Below, one piece after another: positions 1 to 6,282 of a stretch of 13,815 nucleotides of DNA; position 1 is the first letter of the stretch, and each line of letters begins with the position of its first letter. The DNA is from Rhodospirillaceae bacterium (lineage in GTDB: Bacteria > Pseudomonadota > Alphaproteobacteria > Rhodospirillales > 2-02-FULL-58-16): assembly GCA_013349695.1 (NCBI GenBank), contig DUZD01000045.1, forward strand, positions 1 through 13,815, in the 5' to 3' direction. A model generated the notes under the pieces. That model did no database searches. It was not told where the DNA came from and saw nothing but the letters and a program-made list of their open reading frames with translations. The translations under genes and the position numbers were made by a program.

Positions 1-1131
1 GTCGCCGAGATCGAGACCGACAAGGCGACCATGGAAGTGGAGGTCTTCGACGACGGCGTTCTCGGCAAGATCCTGGTCGCCGCCGGCACCGAAGGCGTCG
101 CCGTCAACACTCCCATCGCGGTGATCCTCGAAGAGGGCGAGGATGCCTCGGCCATCGGCGCGCCGCCGCCGCCGCCGCAACCGCCGCCGAAATCGCCGCT
201 CCCGCAACCACAAGCCGCCGCCGCGCCGCCGTCTCGGGAGCCCGGGCGGGCCAGGAACGGCCGCGTCTTCGCAAGCCCCCTGGCACGGCGCCTGGCGCAT
301 GAGGCGGGGCTGGACCTAACGGCGATCACCGGCTCGGGTCCGCGCCGGCGCATCGTCAAACGCGACATCGAGATGGCCCGCGAGAAGGCCCGCTCCGGCG
401 TCGCCGCCGCCGTCCCCGGGCAGGCCTATACCGAGGTTCCCCACACCACCATGCGCAAGGTAATCGCCGAGCGTCTCGCCGAGGCCAAACGCGCCATCCC
501 GCATTTTTACCTGACCATCGATTGCCGGATCGACAAGCTCCTGGAGATGCGCAAAGTAATCAACGCCAAGGCGCCGGAAGGCGAGGGCGCCTACAAGCTC
601 TCGCTCAACGACTTCGTGGTCAAGGCGGTGGCCTTGGCGCTGAAAGAGGTGCCGGAAGCCAACGCCAGCTGGAACGACGATGCGGTGCGCCTTTACAGCA
701 GCGCCGACATCGCCATCGCCGTGGCCACGCCGGGCGGCCTGATCACCCCGGTGGTACGTGCCGCCGACGCCAAAGGCCTCGTGGAAATATCGAACGAGAT
801 CAAGGGCCTGGCGGCGCGCGCCCGGGAAGGCAAGCTGGCGCCGGAGGAATACCGGGGCGGCGGCTTCACGATCTCCAACCTGGGCATGTATGGAATCAAG
901 TCATTTTCCGCCATCATCAACCCGCCGCAAAGCTGCATCCTCGCGGTGGGGGCGGCGGAGCGGCGCCCGGTGGCCGTCGGCGAAGCGCTTGGCGTCGCCA
1001 CGGTGATGACCTGCACGCTTTCGGTGGACCACCGCTCGGTGGACGGGGCGGTGGCCGCCAACTTCCTCGCCGCCTTCAAAGGCTACGCCGAGGAACCGTT
1101 GACCATGTTGCTGCAAGGACAGAGCCTATGA
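1..1131 (+). CDS. pdhC: Pyruvate dehydrogenase E2, dihydrolipoamide acetyltransferase (5' end missing)
   Basis: This gene encodes the E2 core of the pyruvate dehydrogenase complex, which moves the acetyl group from its lipoyl arm to CoA in the cytoplasm. The frame is open from base 1, so the gene starts upstream, and 376 residues are visible. The window opens inside the lipoyl domain at ETDKATMEVE, with the lipoylated Lys encoded at 22-24. A Pro/Ala-rich linker lies at about bases 160-250. The peripheral subunit-binding domain follows (ASPLARRLAHEAGLDL, about 270-380). The catalytic domain runs from about 430 and carries the HRSVDG active site (His at 1030, Asp at 1042). The stop overlaps the lpdA start as ATGA, which indicates translational coupling. 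A 2-oxoglutarate dehydrogenase E2 is possible, but the linker, the IINPPQSCILAVGA stretch and the neighbours favour pyruvate dehydrogenase. Confidence 0.95.
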   Translation, partial: VAEIETDKATMEVEVFDDGVLGKILVAAGTEGVAVNTPIAVILEEGEDASAIGAPPPPPQPPPKSPLPQPQAAAAPPSREPGRARNGRVFASPLARRLAHEAGLDLTAITGSGPRRRIVKRDIEMAREKARSGVAAAVPGQAYTEVPHTTMRKVIAERLAEAKRAIPHFYLTIDCRIDKLLEMRKVINAKAPEGEGAYKLSLNDFVVKAVALALKEVPEANASWNDDAVRLYSSADIAIAVATPGGLITPVVRAADAKGLVEISNEIKGLAARAREGKLAPEEYRGGGFTISNLGMYGIKSFSAIINPPQSCILAVGAAERRPVAVGEALGVATVMTCTLSVDHRSVDGAVAANFLAAFKGYAEEPLTMLLQGQSL

Positions 1132-2528
1132 CCGGTACTTCCTTCGATCTGATCGTCATCGGCGGCGGGCCTGGAGGCTACGTCGCCGCCATCCGCGCGG
1201 CGCAGCTCGGCATGAACGCGGCGCTCATTGAAAGCGAGCATCTGGGCGGCGTCTGCCTGAACTGGGGTTGCATCCCGACGAAAGCGTTGCTGCACTCGGC
1301 GGAAGTCTACCATAACATGCAACACGCGGATGGTTTAGGATTGAAAGTCAAAGAGATAGGGTTCGATTTTAAGAAAATAGTTGAGCGTTCTCGCGGTATT
1401 TCCAAACGCCTTAATGCCGGAGTCGGGCACCTTCTCAAGAAGAACAAGGTGAGCGTCTTCGACGGCCGCGGCCGGCTCGCCGGGGCCGGCAAGGTCGGGA
1501 TCGAAAAAGACGGCGAAAACGTCGCCGATCTCGAAGCCCCGCATATCGTCCTCGCCACCGGCGCCCGTCCGCGCTCGCTGCCCGGCCTGGAGGCCGACGG
1601 CAAGCTGATCTGGACCTACAAGGAGGCCCTGGTCCCTGGCGCCTTGCCCAAGTCCCTTCTGGTTGTCGGCTCGGGTGCCATCGGCATCGAGTTCGCCAGT
1701 TTCTTCCACACCCTCGGGGCGGAGGTGGCGGTCGTCGAGACGCTGCCCCGGGTGCTGCCCTTCGAGGACGAGGAGATTTCCGCCCGCGCCCGCAAGGCCT
1801 TCCAGGCGCGGGGCATGACCATCCATACGGAGTCGACGGTCAAGTCCTTGAAGAAAGGCAAGAATTCCGTCACCGCCCGCATCGAGGCGGCGGTAAAATC
1901 CGCCGATATCGCCGTCGAACGGGTGCTCGTCGCCGCCGGCGTCGTCGGCAACGTCGAGGACATCGGCCTCGAAGGGACCAAGGTGGCCGTCGACAAGAGC
2001 CACGTGCTCACCGACGAATGGTGCCGGACCGGCGAGCCGGGGGTTTACGCCATCGGCGACCTGGCCGGGCCGCCCTGGCTCGCCCACAAGGCCAGCCACG
2101 AGGCCGTCGTCTGCATCGGCAAGATCGCCGGCGCGGCGGACGTTCATCCCCTTGATGCCTCCCTGATCCCGGCCTGCACGTACTGCCGGCCGCAGATCGC
2201 CTCCGTCGGCTTGACCGAGGCGGCGGCGAAAGAGAAAGGCTTTGACGTCAAGGTCGGCCGCTTCCCATACCTGGGCAACGGCAAAGCGATTGCCATGGGC
2301 GAGGCGGAAGGTCTGGTCAAGACCATCTTCGACGGCGCTAGCGGGGAACTCCTTGGCGCCCACATGATCGGCGCCGAAGTGACCGAACTGATCCACGGTT
2401 TCACCATCGCCAGAACCATGGAAGCCACCGAGGCCGAGTTGATGCGCACGGTGTTTCCCCATCCGACCTTGTCGGAAACCATGCACGAATCGGTTCTCGA
2501 TGCTTTTCAGCGGGCCATTCATATCTAA
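1128..2528 (+). CDS. lpdA: Dihydrolipoamide dehydrogenase (E3)
   Basis: This flavoprotein reoxidises the dihydrolipoyl group of E2 and passes the electrons to NAD+. The start at 1128 overlaps the E2 stop (ATGA), with AAGGACAG upstream, and gives 466 residues, normal for the family. Visible in order are the FAD-binding GGGPGG motif near residue 12, the redox-active disulfide in GGVCLNWGCIPTK, a second Rossmann motif GSGAIGIEF, the FAD motif YAIGDLAG, and the C-terminal FPHPTLSE with the catalytic His-Glu pair. All key residues are present. An internal stretch at about 1321-1430 uses AT-rich codons (TTA, ATA) unlike the rest of the gene, yet the frame is intact. It probably serves the E2 encoded just upstream. 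Confidence 0.96.
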   Translation: MTGTSFDLIVIGGGPGGYVAAIRAAQLGMNAALIESEHLGGVCLNWGCIPTKALLHSAEVYHNMQHADGLGLKVKEIGFDFKKIVERSRGISKRLNAGVGHLLKKNKVSVFDGRGRLAGAGKVGIEKDGENVADLEAPHIVLATGARPRSLPGLEADGKLIWTYKEALVPGALPKSLLVVGSGAIGIEFASFFHTLGAEVAVVETLPRVLPFEDEEISARARKAFQARGMTIHTESTVKSLKKGKNSVTARIEAAVKSADIAVERVLVAAGVVGNVEDIGLEGTKVAVDKSHVLTDEWCRTGEPGVYAIGDLAGPPWLAHKASHEAVVCIGKIAGAADVHPLDASLIPACTYCRPQIASVGLTEAAAKEKGFDVKVGRFPYLGNGKAIAMGEAEGLVKTIFDGASGELLGAHMIGAEVTELIHGFTIARTMEATEAELMRTVFPHPTLSETMHESVLDAFQRAIHI

Positions 2529-2577
2529 AGACTGTCGGGTTATGCCGGTCGGCTCCCGACCTCGCACGACTTTAGAT
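2523..2577 (+). repeat. Long nested inverted repeat across the lpdA stop codon
   Basis: ATCTAAAG (2523-2530) is the perfect reverse complement of CTTTAGAT (2570-2577). Inside it GTCGGG (2534-2539) pairs with CCCGAC (2555-2560), and GCC (2544-2546) can pair with GGC (2551-2553). The 5' arm includes the last codons and stop of lpdA. No T-run follows, so a classical intrinsic terminator is not shown. It may be a processing or stability hairpin, or a weak terminator separating lpdA from the arsM-like gene. Confidence 0.45.
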
Positions 2578-2615
2578 TGGCTATCGAGAGCAAGGTGTTA
2601 TAGTTTTCAATGAAA
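2578..2615 (+). promoter_or_regulatory. Candidate arsM promoter with overlapping palindrome
   Basis: The gap before the arsM-like gene contains TATAGT (2599-2604), a plausible -10 box, with a weak TTGGCT (2578-2583) at a short 15-bp spacing. Directly after the -10 box lies an 11-bp palindrome, TTTCA-A-TGAAA (2605-2615), where transcription would be expected to start. A repressor bound there would block initiation. This short stretch is AT-rich in a GC-rich region. No ArsR-family gene is in the window, and the regulator is unknown. Confidence 0.3.
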
Positions 2616-2644
2616 TTCCTGATACCGAAGGGAGCAATCCGTCG

Positions 2645-3454
2645 ATGAACGAATCTTCCGCCGACTCCGTTCGCAATAAAGTGCGCCAAGCCTACGCCGC
2701 CATCGCCGTCGACGGGAATAATTCGGGATGCTGTCAGCCGGCGGCGCCTTCGTCTAGTTGCGAGCCGGCGCCGACGGCGGAGGATTTCTCCCGCAATTTC
2801 GGCTATTCCGCCGACGACCTCGCGGCCGTGCCCGACGGCAGCAATATGGGTCTCGGTTGCGGCAATCCCTTGACGATCGCTTCCTTGCGGGATGGCGAGG
2901 TGGTTCTCGATCTGGGAAGCGGCGGCGGCTTCGACTGTTTCTTGGCCGCCAAGCAGGTCGGCGACGATGGCCGCGTCATCGGCGTCGACATGACTCCGGA
3001 AATGCTCGCCAAGTCCCGCCGCAACGCCCGCGAACGCGGATTTCGGAATGTCGAGTTCCGCTTGGGTGAAATCGAACACCTGCCCGTCGCCGACGGTTCG
3101 GTCGATGTCGTTATTTCCAACTGCGTGCTCAACCTTTCGCCCGACAAGCCGCAGGTCCTGCGCGAGGCCTACCGGGTACTGGCGCCGGGCGGACGGCTGA
3201 GTATCCACGACGTGGTGGCGACGGCGGCGATCCCCGATGAAATCGCCAGGGACGACGGCATGCTTAGCGGCTGCATCTCGGGCGCCGCCAGCGTGCGGGA
3301 CCTTGCCGCCTGGCTGGCCGACGCTGGTTTCTCCGGCATCCGCATCACCGTCGAAGAGGAAAGCCGCGACGTGATCAAGAACTGGGCGCCCGGCTCCGGC
3401 GTCGAGAAATTCGTCGCTTCGGCCGCCGTCGAGGCGACCAAAAGCCCCACTTGA
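2645..3454 (+). CDS. arsM: Arsenite S-adenosylmethionine methyltransferase (ArsM family)
   Basis: The 269-residue protein matches ArsM, a cytoplasmic enzyme that methylates As(III) with S-adenosylmethionine. The SAM-binding core is VVLDLGSGGGFDCFLAA (residues 87-102), with VIGVDMTPEML at 111-121. The three Cys that bind arsenic in characterised ArsM enzymes are matched by Cys72 (GLGCGNP), Cys160 (ISNCVLNLSPDK) and Cys210 (SGCISGA). A Cys-rich N-terminus (Cys29, Cys30, Cys39) is also typical of bacterial members. An AAGGGAG Shine-Dalgarno lies 10 bp before the ATG. The gene lies between lpdA and lipA, which usually adjoin, and its base composition resembles its neighbours. No arsR, arsB or arsC gene is visible. 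A methyltransferase for another thiol-reactive metalloid is possible but less likely given the full Cys set. Confidence 0.85.
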   Translation: MNESSADSVRNKVRQAYAAIAVDGNNSGCCQPAAPSSSCEPAPTAEDFSRNFGYSADDLAAVPDGSNMGLGCGNPLTIASLRDGEVVLDLGSGGGFDCFLAAKQVGDDGRVIGVDMTPEMLAKSRRNARERGFRNVEFRLGEIEHLPVADGSVDVVISNCVLNLSPDKPQVLREAYRVLAPGGRLSIHDVVATAAIPDEIARDDGMLSGCISGAASVRDLAAWLADAGFSGIRITVEEESRDVIKNWAPGSGVEKFVASAAVEATKSPT

Positions 3455-3507
3455 TCCGGCCAGCCGGTATGGCCATTTTGGTAATGGACCACCGCTGACG
3501 GGATTTC

Positions 3508-4449
3508 ATGACCGACGTTCACACCCTCCGCCATCCTGGAACGGCCCGCCACGACAATCCGTCGCCGCGAAAACCGCCGTGGATCCGGGTCAAGGCGCCG
3601 ACCACCAAGGCGTTCGCCGAGACTCGCCGGCTGATGCGGGAAAAACGCCTGCACACGGTCTGCGAGGAGGCGGCCTGTCCCAACATCGGCGAATGTTGGG
3701 CGAGGAAGCAAGCCACGGTGATGATCCTGGGCAACGTTTGCACCCGCGCTTGCGCTTTTTGCAACATCAAGACCGGCAAGCCGCCGGCCGGCCCCGACCC
3801 GTCGGAGCCCGCCCATCTCGCAGCCGCCGTCGCCGAGATGGGCTTCAAGCACGTGGTTATCACCTCCGTCGACCGGGACGACTTGGAGGACGGCGGCGCC
3901 GGACAGTTCGTCCACTGCATCGAACACCTCCACATGACGTCGCCGTGGATGACCATCGAAGTGCTGACCCCCGATTTCAGAGGCAAGAATGGCGCTCTCG
4001 AATCGGTGATCGCCGCCGCTCCCGACGTCTTCAACCACAATCTGGAGACGGTGCCGCGCCTGTACCTCTCCATCCGCCCCGGGGCGCGCTATTACCATTC
4101 GCTGCGCCTTCTCGACCAAGCCAAGAGCCTGAGCCCGGACATTTTCACCAAGTCCGGCCTGATGGTGGGATTGGGCGAGGAGAAAAGCGAAATTTTCCAG
4201 GTCATGGACGACCTCCGTACGGCGCGCGTCGATTTCCTGACCATCGGCCAGTACCTGCGGCCGACGCCCCGGCATGCGCCCGTCGCCCGCTTTGTGCCGC
4301 CCGGCGAGTTCGCGGAATACAGCCGGATGGCCAAGGCCAAGGGCTTCGCGATGGTGGCGGCGACCCCCCTGACCCGTTCCTCCTACCATGCCGGTGAGGA
4401 CTTCGAGGCGTTGCGCCGCCGCCGCTTGGCGGAAACGCCAGTTTCCTAG
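3508..4449 (+). CDS. lipA: Lipoyl synthase (radical SAM)
   Basis: LipA inserts two sulfur atoms into octanoyl groups on E2 and related proteins, making the lipoyl cofactor. The 313-residue product has both iron-sulfur cluster motifs. The auxiliary cluster uses Cys52, Cys57 and Cys63 (CEEAACPNIGEC). The radical SAM cluster uses Cys78, Cys82 and Cys85 (CTRACAFC). The C-terminal RSSYHAGEDF holds the Ser that ligates the auxiliary cluster. VITSVDRDDLEDGGA and LMVGLGE are family motifs. The position downstream of E2 and lpdA fits the pathway. The 53-bp gap after the arsM-like gene holds a short hairpin (GGCCA 3458-3462 with TGGCC 3470-3474, then ATTTT), too weak to call a terminator. Confidence 0.97.
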   Translation: MTDVHTLRHPGTARHDNPSPRKPPWIRVKAPTTKAFAETRRLMREKRLHTVCEEAACPNIGECWARKQATVMILGNVCTRACAFCNIKTGKPPAGPDPSEPAHLAAAVAEMGFKHVVITSVDRDDLEDGGAGQFVHCIEHLHMTSPWMTIEVLTPDFRGKNGALESVIAAAPDVFNHNLETVPRLYLSIRPGARYYHSLRLLDQAKSLSPDIFTKSGLMVGLGEEKSEIFQVMDDLRTARVDFLTIGQYLRPTPRHAPVARFVPPGEFAEYSRMAKAKGFAMVAATPLTRSSYHAGEDFEALRRRRLAETPVS

Positions 4450-4468
4450 GCCGGCCCCGTACCGCCCC

Positions 4469-4900
4469 ATGCCTACGCACGCGGAAAAACGCATTCTTCC
4501 CTACACGCCCGAACAGCTTTTCAACCTCGTCGCCGAGGTCGAGGCCTATCCGGAATTCCTCCCTTGGTGCATGAGCATCCGTGTCAGGAATCGGAAAGAG
4601 AACGTGATCACCGCCGACATGGTCATCGGCTTCAATATATTCCGCGAACGTTTCACCACGCGGGTAACCCTGCGCAAGCCGGGGCGGATCGACGTCGCCT
4701 ATACCCAAGGCCCGTTCAAGTATCTGAACAACCACTGGCTTTTCGAGCCCCATGGGGGTGGCGGATGCATCATCGATTTCTACATCGATTTCGAGTTTCA
4801 TTCGCGGTTGCTTCAGAAAGCCGTCGGCGCCGCCTTCAACGAGGCGGTGAAGGTCATGGTCTCGGCCTACGAGAAACGGGCGAAACAGCTCTACGGCTGA
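4469..4900 (+). CDS. COQ10/RatA family START-like (SRPBCC) protein
   Basis: This 143-residue protein belongs to the polyketide cyclase/START-like fold family that includes mitochondrial COQ10 and E. coli RatA. In alphaproteobacteria a COQ10-like role in ubiquinone binding or delivery is the likelier reading; RatA was described as a ribosome-association toxin. Family features are the N-terminal LPYTPEQLFNLVAEVEAYPEFLPWC, TRVTLRKPG, the GPFKYLNNHWLFEP strand pair, and a long C-terminal helix (FNEAVKVMVSAYEKRAKQLYG). I chose ATG 4469, 19 bp after the lipA stop, because homology begins there. No clear Shine-Dalgarno precedes it, so translation may be coupled to lipA. An in-frame ATG at 4388 inside lipA would add 27 non-conserved residues. 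The end overlaps the convergent pncC by 10 bp. Confidence 0.9.
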   Translation: MPTHAEKRILPYTPEQLFNLVAEVEAYPEFLPWCMSIRVRNRKENVITADMVIGFNIFRERFTTRVTLRKPGRIDVAYTQGPFKYLNNHWLFEPHGGGGCIIDFYIDFEFHSRLLQKAVGAAFNEAVKVMVSAYEKRAKQLYG

Positions 4901-5409
4901 CGCCCTCGGCGCCGTTTCGCTAGCACCGCCTGGCGTTTCAACAGCTCGAGCGCCGCCGCCACCGCCTGCATCCGCACCGCATCCCGCTGGCCCGAAAAGA
5001 CGTGGCGTTGGTGCAGGGTTTGAAAACCGCGGCGCGCCGCCGCGACGTGGATCAGGCCCACCGGTTTTTCGGCCGTGCCGCCGGCCGGGCCGGCGATGCC
5101 GGTGACGGCGGAGCTGATATCGGCGGATGAACGGGCGAGCGCTCCTTCGGCCATGGCTATGGCGACTTCCTCGCTGACGGCGCCGTGGGCGGCGATCAGG
5201 GCTTCGGGCAGGCCCAGCATCCCGGTTTTCGCCTCGTTGCCGTAAACGATGAATCCGCGCTCGATGACGTCGGAGGCGCCGGCAACGGCGGTCAGGCAAC
5301 CTGTGATCAGCCCGCCGGTGCACGATTCGGCCGTCGCCATCCTCAGTCCGGCGGCGCGGCAAAGGCGGAGAACCTCGGTGGCGAGGCGGCGAATCTCCTC
5401 CGGGACCAT
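4891..5409 (-). CDS. pncC: Nicotinamide-nucleotide amidohydrolase (CinA C-terminal domain)
   Basis: PncC deamidates nicotinamide mononucleotide to nicotinate mononucleotide, recycling pyridine nucleotides. The 172-residue product is the stand-alone CinA C-terminal domain, without the N-terminal MoCF-like domain of full CinA. The catalytic Ser is Ser29 in ATAESCTGGL. YGNEAKTGML (Lys61) and VTGIAGPAGGTAEKPVG are conserved signatures. I chose ATG 5409 because it overlaps the pgpA stop (TGATG) and has GGAGAG six bases upstream. An in-frame ATG at 5430 has no Shine-Dalgarno and would add seven residues. The stop at 4891-4893 lies inside the end of the convergent COQ10/ratA gene. Confidence 0.92.
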   Translation of the reverse strand: MVPEEIRRLATEVLRLCRAAGLRMATAESCTGGLITGCLTAVAGASDVIERGFIVYGNEAKTGMLGLPEALIAAHGAVSEEVAIAMAEGALARSSADISSAVTGIAGPAGGTAEKPVGLIHVAAARRGFQTLHQRHVFSGQRDAVRMQAVAAALELLKRQAVLAKRRRGRQP

Positions 5410-5903
5410 CACCAACTCTCCGTCCACCATGACAGCGCGTAAAGGGCGCCGCCGGCGTAAAGAGCCGCCAGCACGTCGTCAAACATCACTCCGAAGCCGC
5501 CCTTGATCCTCCTGTCGGCCCAGGAGACGGGCCAGGGCTTGACGATGTCGGCGAACCGGAAAAAGACGAATCCGGCGCCGTAAAGAAACCAATCGGTCGG
5601 CACGACCAGCAAAACCAACCACTGTCCCGCCACTTCGTCGATGACGACGGCGGCCGGGTCCGGGCCGCCGGCCTTGATGAAAACGCCGGAACACCATACC
5701 CCGGTGATAAAAACGGCGACAACGGCGGCGGCAAGACCGGGCCAGCCAAGGGCCAGATGGATGCCCCAGGCGAAAGGCAAGGCGGCCAGCGATCCCCAAG
5801 AGCCGGGCGCCTTCGGCAGCAGACCGGTCCCGAACCAGGTGGCCAGCAGGATGGCCGGATCGCTTAGCCTCAAACCGTCCGGCAATGTCCCGCGAACGTT
5901 CAT
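5409..5903 (-). CDS. pgpA: Phosphatidylglycerophosphatase A
   Basis: PgpA is an inner-membrane enzyme that dephosphorylates phosphatidylglycerophosphate in the last step of phosphatidylglycerol synthesis. Family motifs are FGTGLLPKAPGSWGSLAALP near the N-terminus, VIDEVAGQW (Asp89-Glu90), FFRFADIVKPWP, and GGFGVMFDD with the acidic pair at 142-143. Several hydrophobic segments (about residues 40-75, 85-105 and 145-160) fit a small polytopic membrane protein. I prefer ATG 5903, which has GAGG five bases upstream, giving 164 residues. ATG 5930 would give 173 but has no ribosome-binding site. The stop overlaps the pncC start, so the two form a coupled pair, perhaps only by transcription. Confidence 0.93.
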   Translation of the reverse strand: MNVRGTLPDGLRLSDPAILLATWFGTGLLPKAPGSWGSLAALPFAWGIHLALGWPGLAAAVVAVFITGVWCSGVFIKAGGPDPAAVVIDEVAGQWLVLLVVPTDWFLYGAGFVFFRFADIVKPWPVSWADRRIKGGFGVMFDDVLAALYAGGALYALSWWTESW

Positions 5904-6243
5904 GACCGCCTCGAAAAACCTCAAGCTCATCCGAGCATAGGCGCCGGCACCTTTTTATGCACGTTCCCCGCAAGGCGAAGTGATTTCCGAAAAGACCTTG
6001 GCGGTCCGCCGGGATTCTCGCGGCCGCCGCCGGAAAGGCCCGGAAAAAATCTGGAAAAACAATAGGGGCTTGCCAGGGGAGGGGCGAATGGATACGGTCT
6101 TGGCCGCCGCCGAGAACGATAAAAGCTGACCCGGCTCGGCGGCCGATAACGGCGCCGGAACGCGGCGGCGATGTCCAACAGGTGCCAGCCCCCGTTCCCC
6201 AGGGCACAAAAAGGGAACGGAGAGATAAAGAAAGGGGGACGTT
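5904..6243. other. Divergent intergenic region between pgpA and the M23 peptidase operon
   Basis: About 340 bp without a convincing protein gene on either strand. It must hold promoters for pgpA (minus) and for the M23-bactofilin genes (plus), but I cannot name clear -35/-10 pairs. A-rich patches occur at 6044-6062 and near 6116-6125 (ACGATAAAAG). A GGCGG-T-CCGCC palindrome lies at 6000-6010. Open frames on both strands here are low-complexity Arg/Pro/Gly-rich shadows. The last 60 bases contain the structured element at 6182-6220 and a strong purine-rich ribosome-binding site (AAAGGGGG, 6231-6238). Confidence 0.6.
6182..6220 (+). promoter_or_regulatory. Possible H-type RNA pseudoknot in the leader of the M23-bactofilin operon
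   Basis: CCGTTCCC (6192-6199) pairs perfectly with GGGAACGG (6213-6220). GTGCC (6182-6186) can pair with GGCAC (6203-6207), which sits in the loop of the first stem. The two helices interleave as an H-type pseudoknot, with loops of 5 and 3 nt and a last loop of five A (6208-6212). A-rich third loops are typical of such folds. It ends 10 bases before the AAAGGGGG ribosome-binding site. The pairings are seen in the sequence; the RNA function is inference. Confidence 0.35.
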
Positions 6244-6282
6244 TTGATCGTCATGCTATTGCTCGCAAGAACAGTCCGATGA
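6244..6282 (+). CDS. Candidate short leader ORF coupled to the M23 peptidase gene
   Basis: TTG at 6244 follows AAAGGGGG (6231-6238) at a spacing of five bases and opens a 12-codon frame, M-I-V-M-L-L-L-A-R-T-V-R. An in-frame ATG is at 6253. Its stop TGA (6280-6282) overlaps the peptidase start (6279) as ATGA. The peptidase ATG has no Shine-Dalgarno of its own, so translation of this short hydrophobic peptide could deliver ribosomes to it. The codons CTA, AGA and ACA are ones that GC-rich genomes generally avoid. I recognise no family, and a chance ORF is possible. Confidence 0.35.
   Translation: MIVMLLLARTVR

Noticed and set aside
151..260. CCG/GCC-rich repetitive stretch as a DNA repeat
   Set aside because: It encodes the ordinary Pro/Ala linker of the E2 protein.
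1335..2567. Long minus-strand open frame antisense to lpdA
   Set aside because: It mirrors the codons of lpdA, a clear family member, has low-complexity Gly/Asp/Arg composition and shows no domain.
3169..4494. Long minus-strand open frame antisense to arsM and lipA
   Set aside because: It is a shadow of two well-supported genes in GC-rich DNA; no family features and no ribosome-binding site.
6182..6220. Assigning the leader pseudoknot to the preQ1 riboswitch class
   Set aside because: Only the general H-type layout agrees; I cannot match the class consensus, and the downstream genes are wall enzymes rather than queuosine genes.
6171..6278. Upstream ATG 6171 as the start of the M23 peptidase
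   Set aside because: The extra 36 residues run through the structured leader, lack a Shine-Dalgarno and are not protein-like; ATG 6279 is coupled to the leader ORF.
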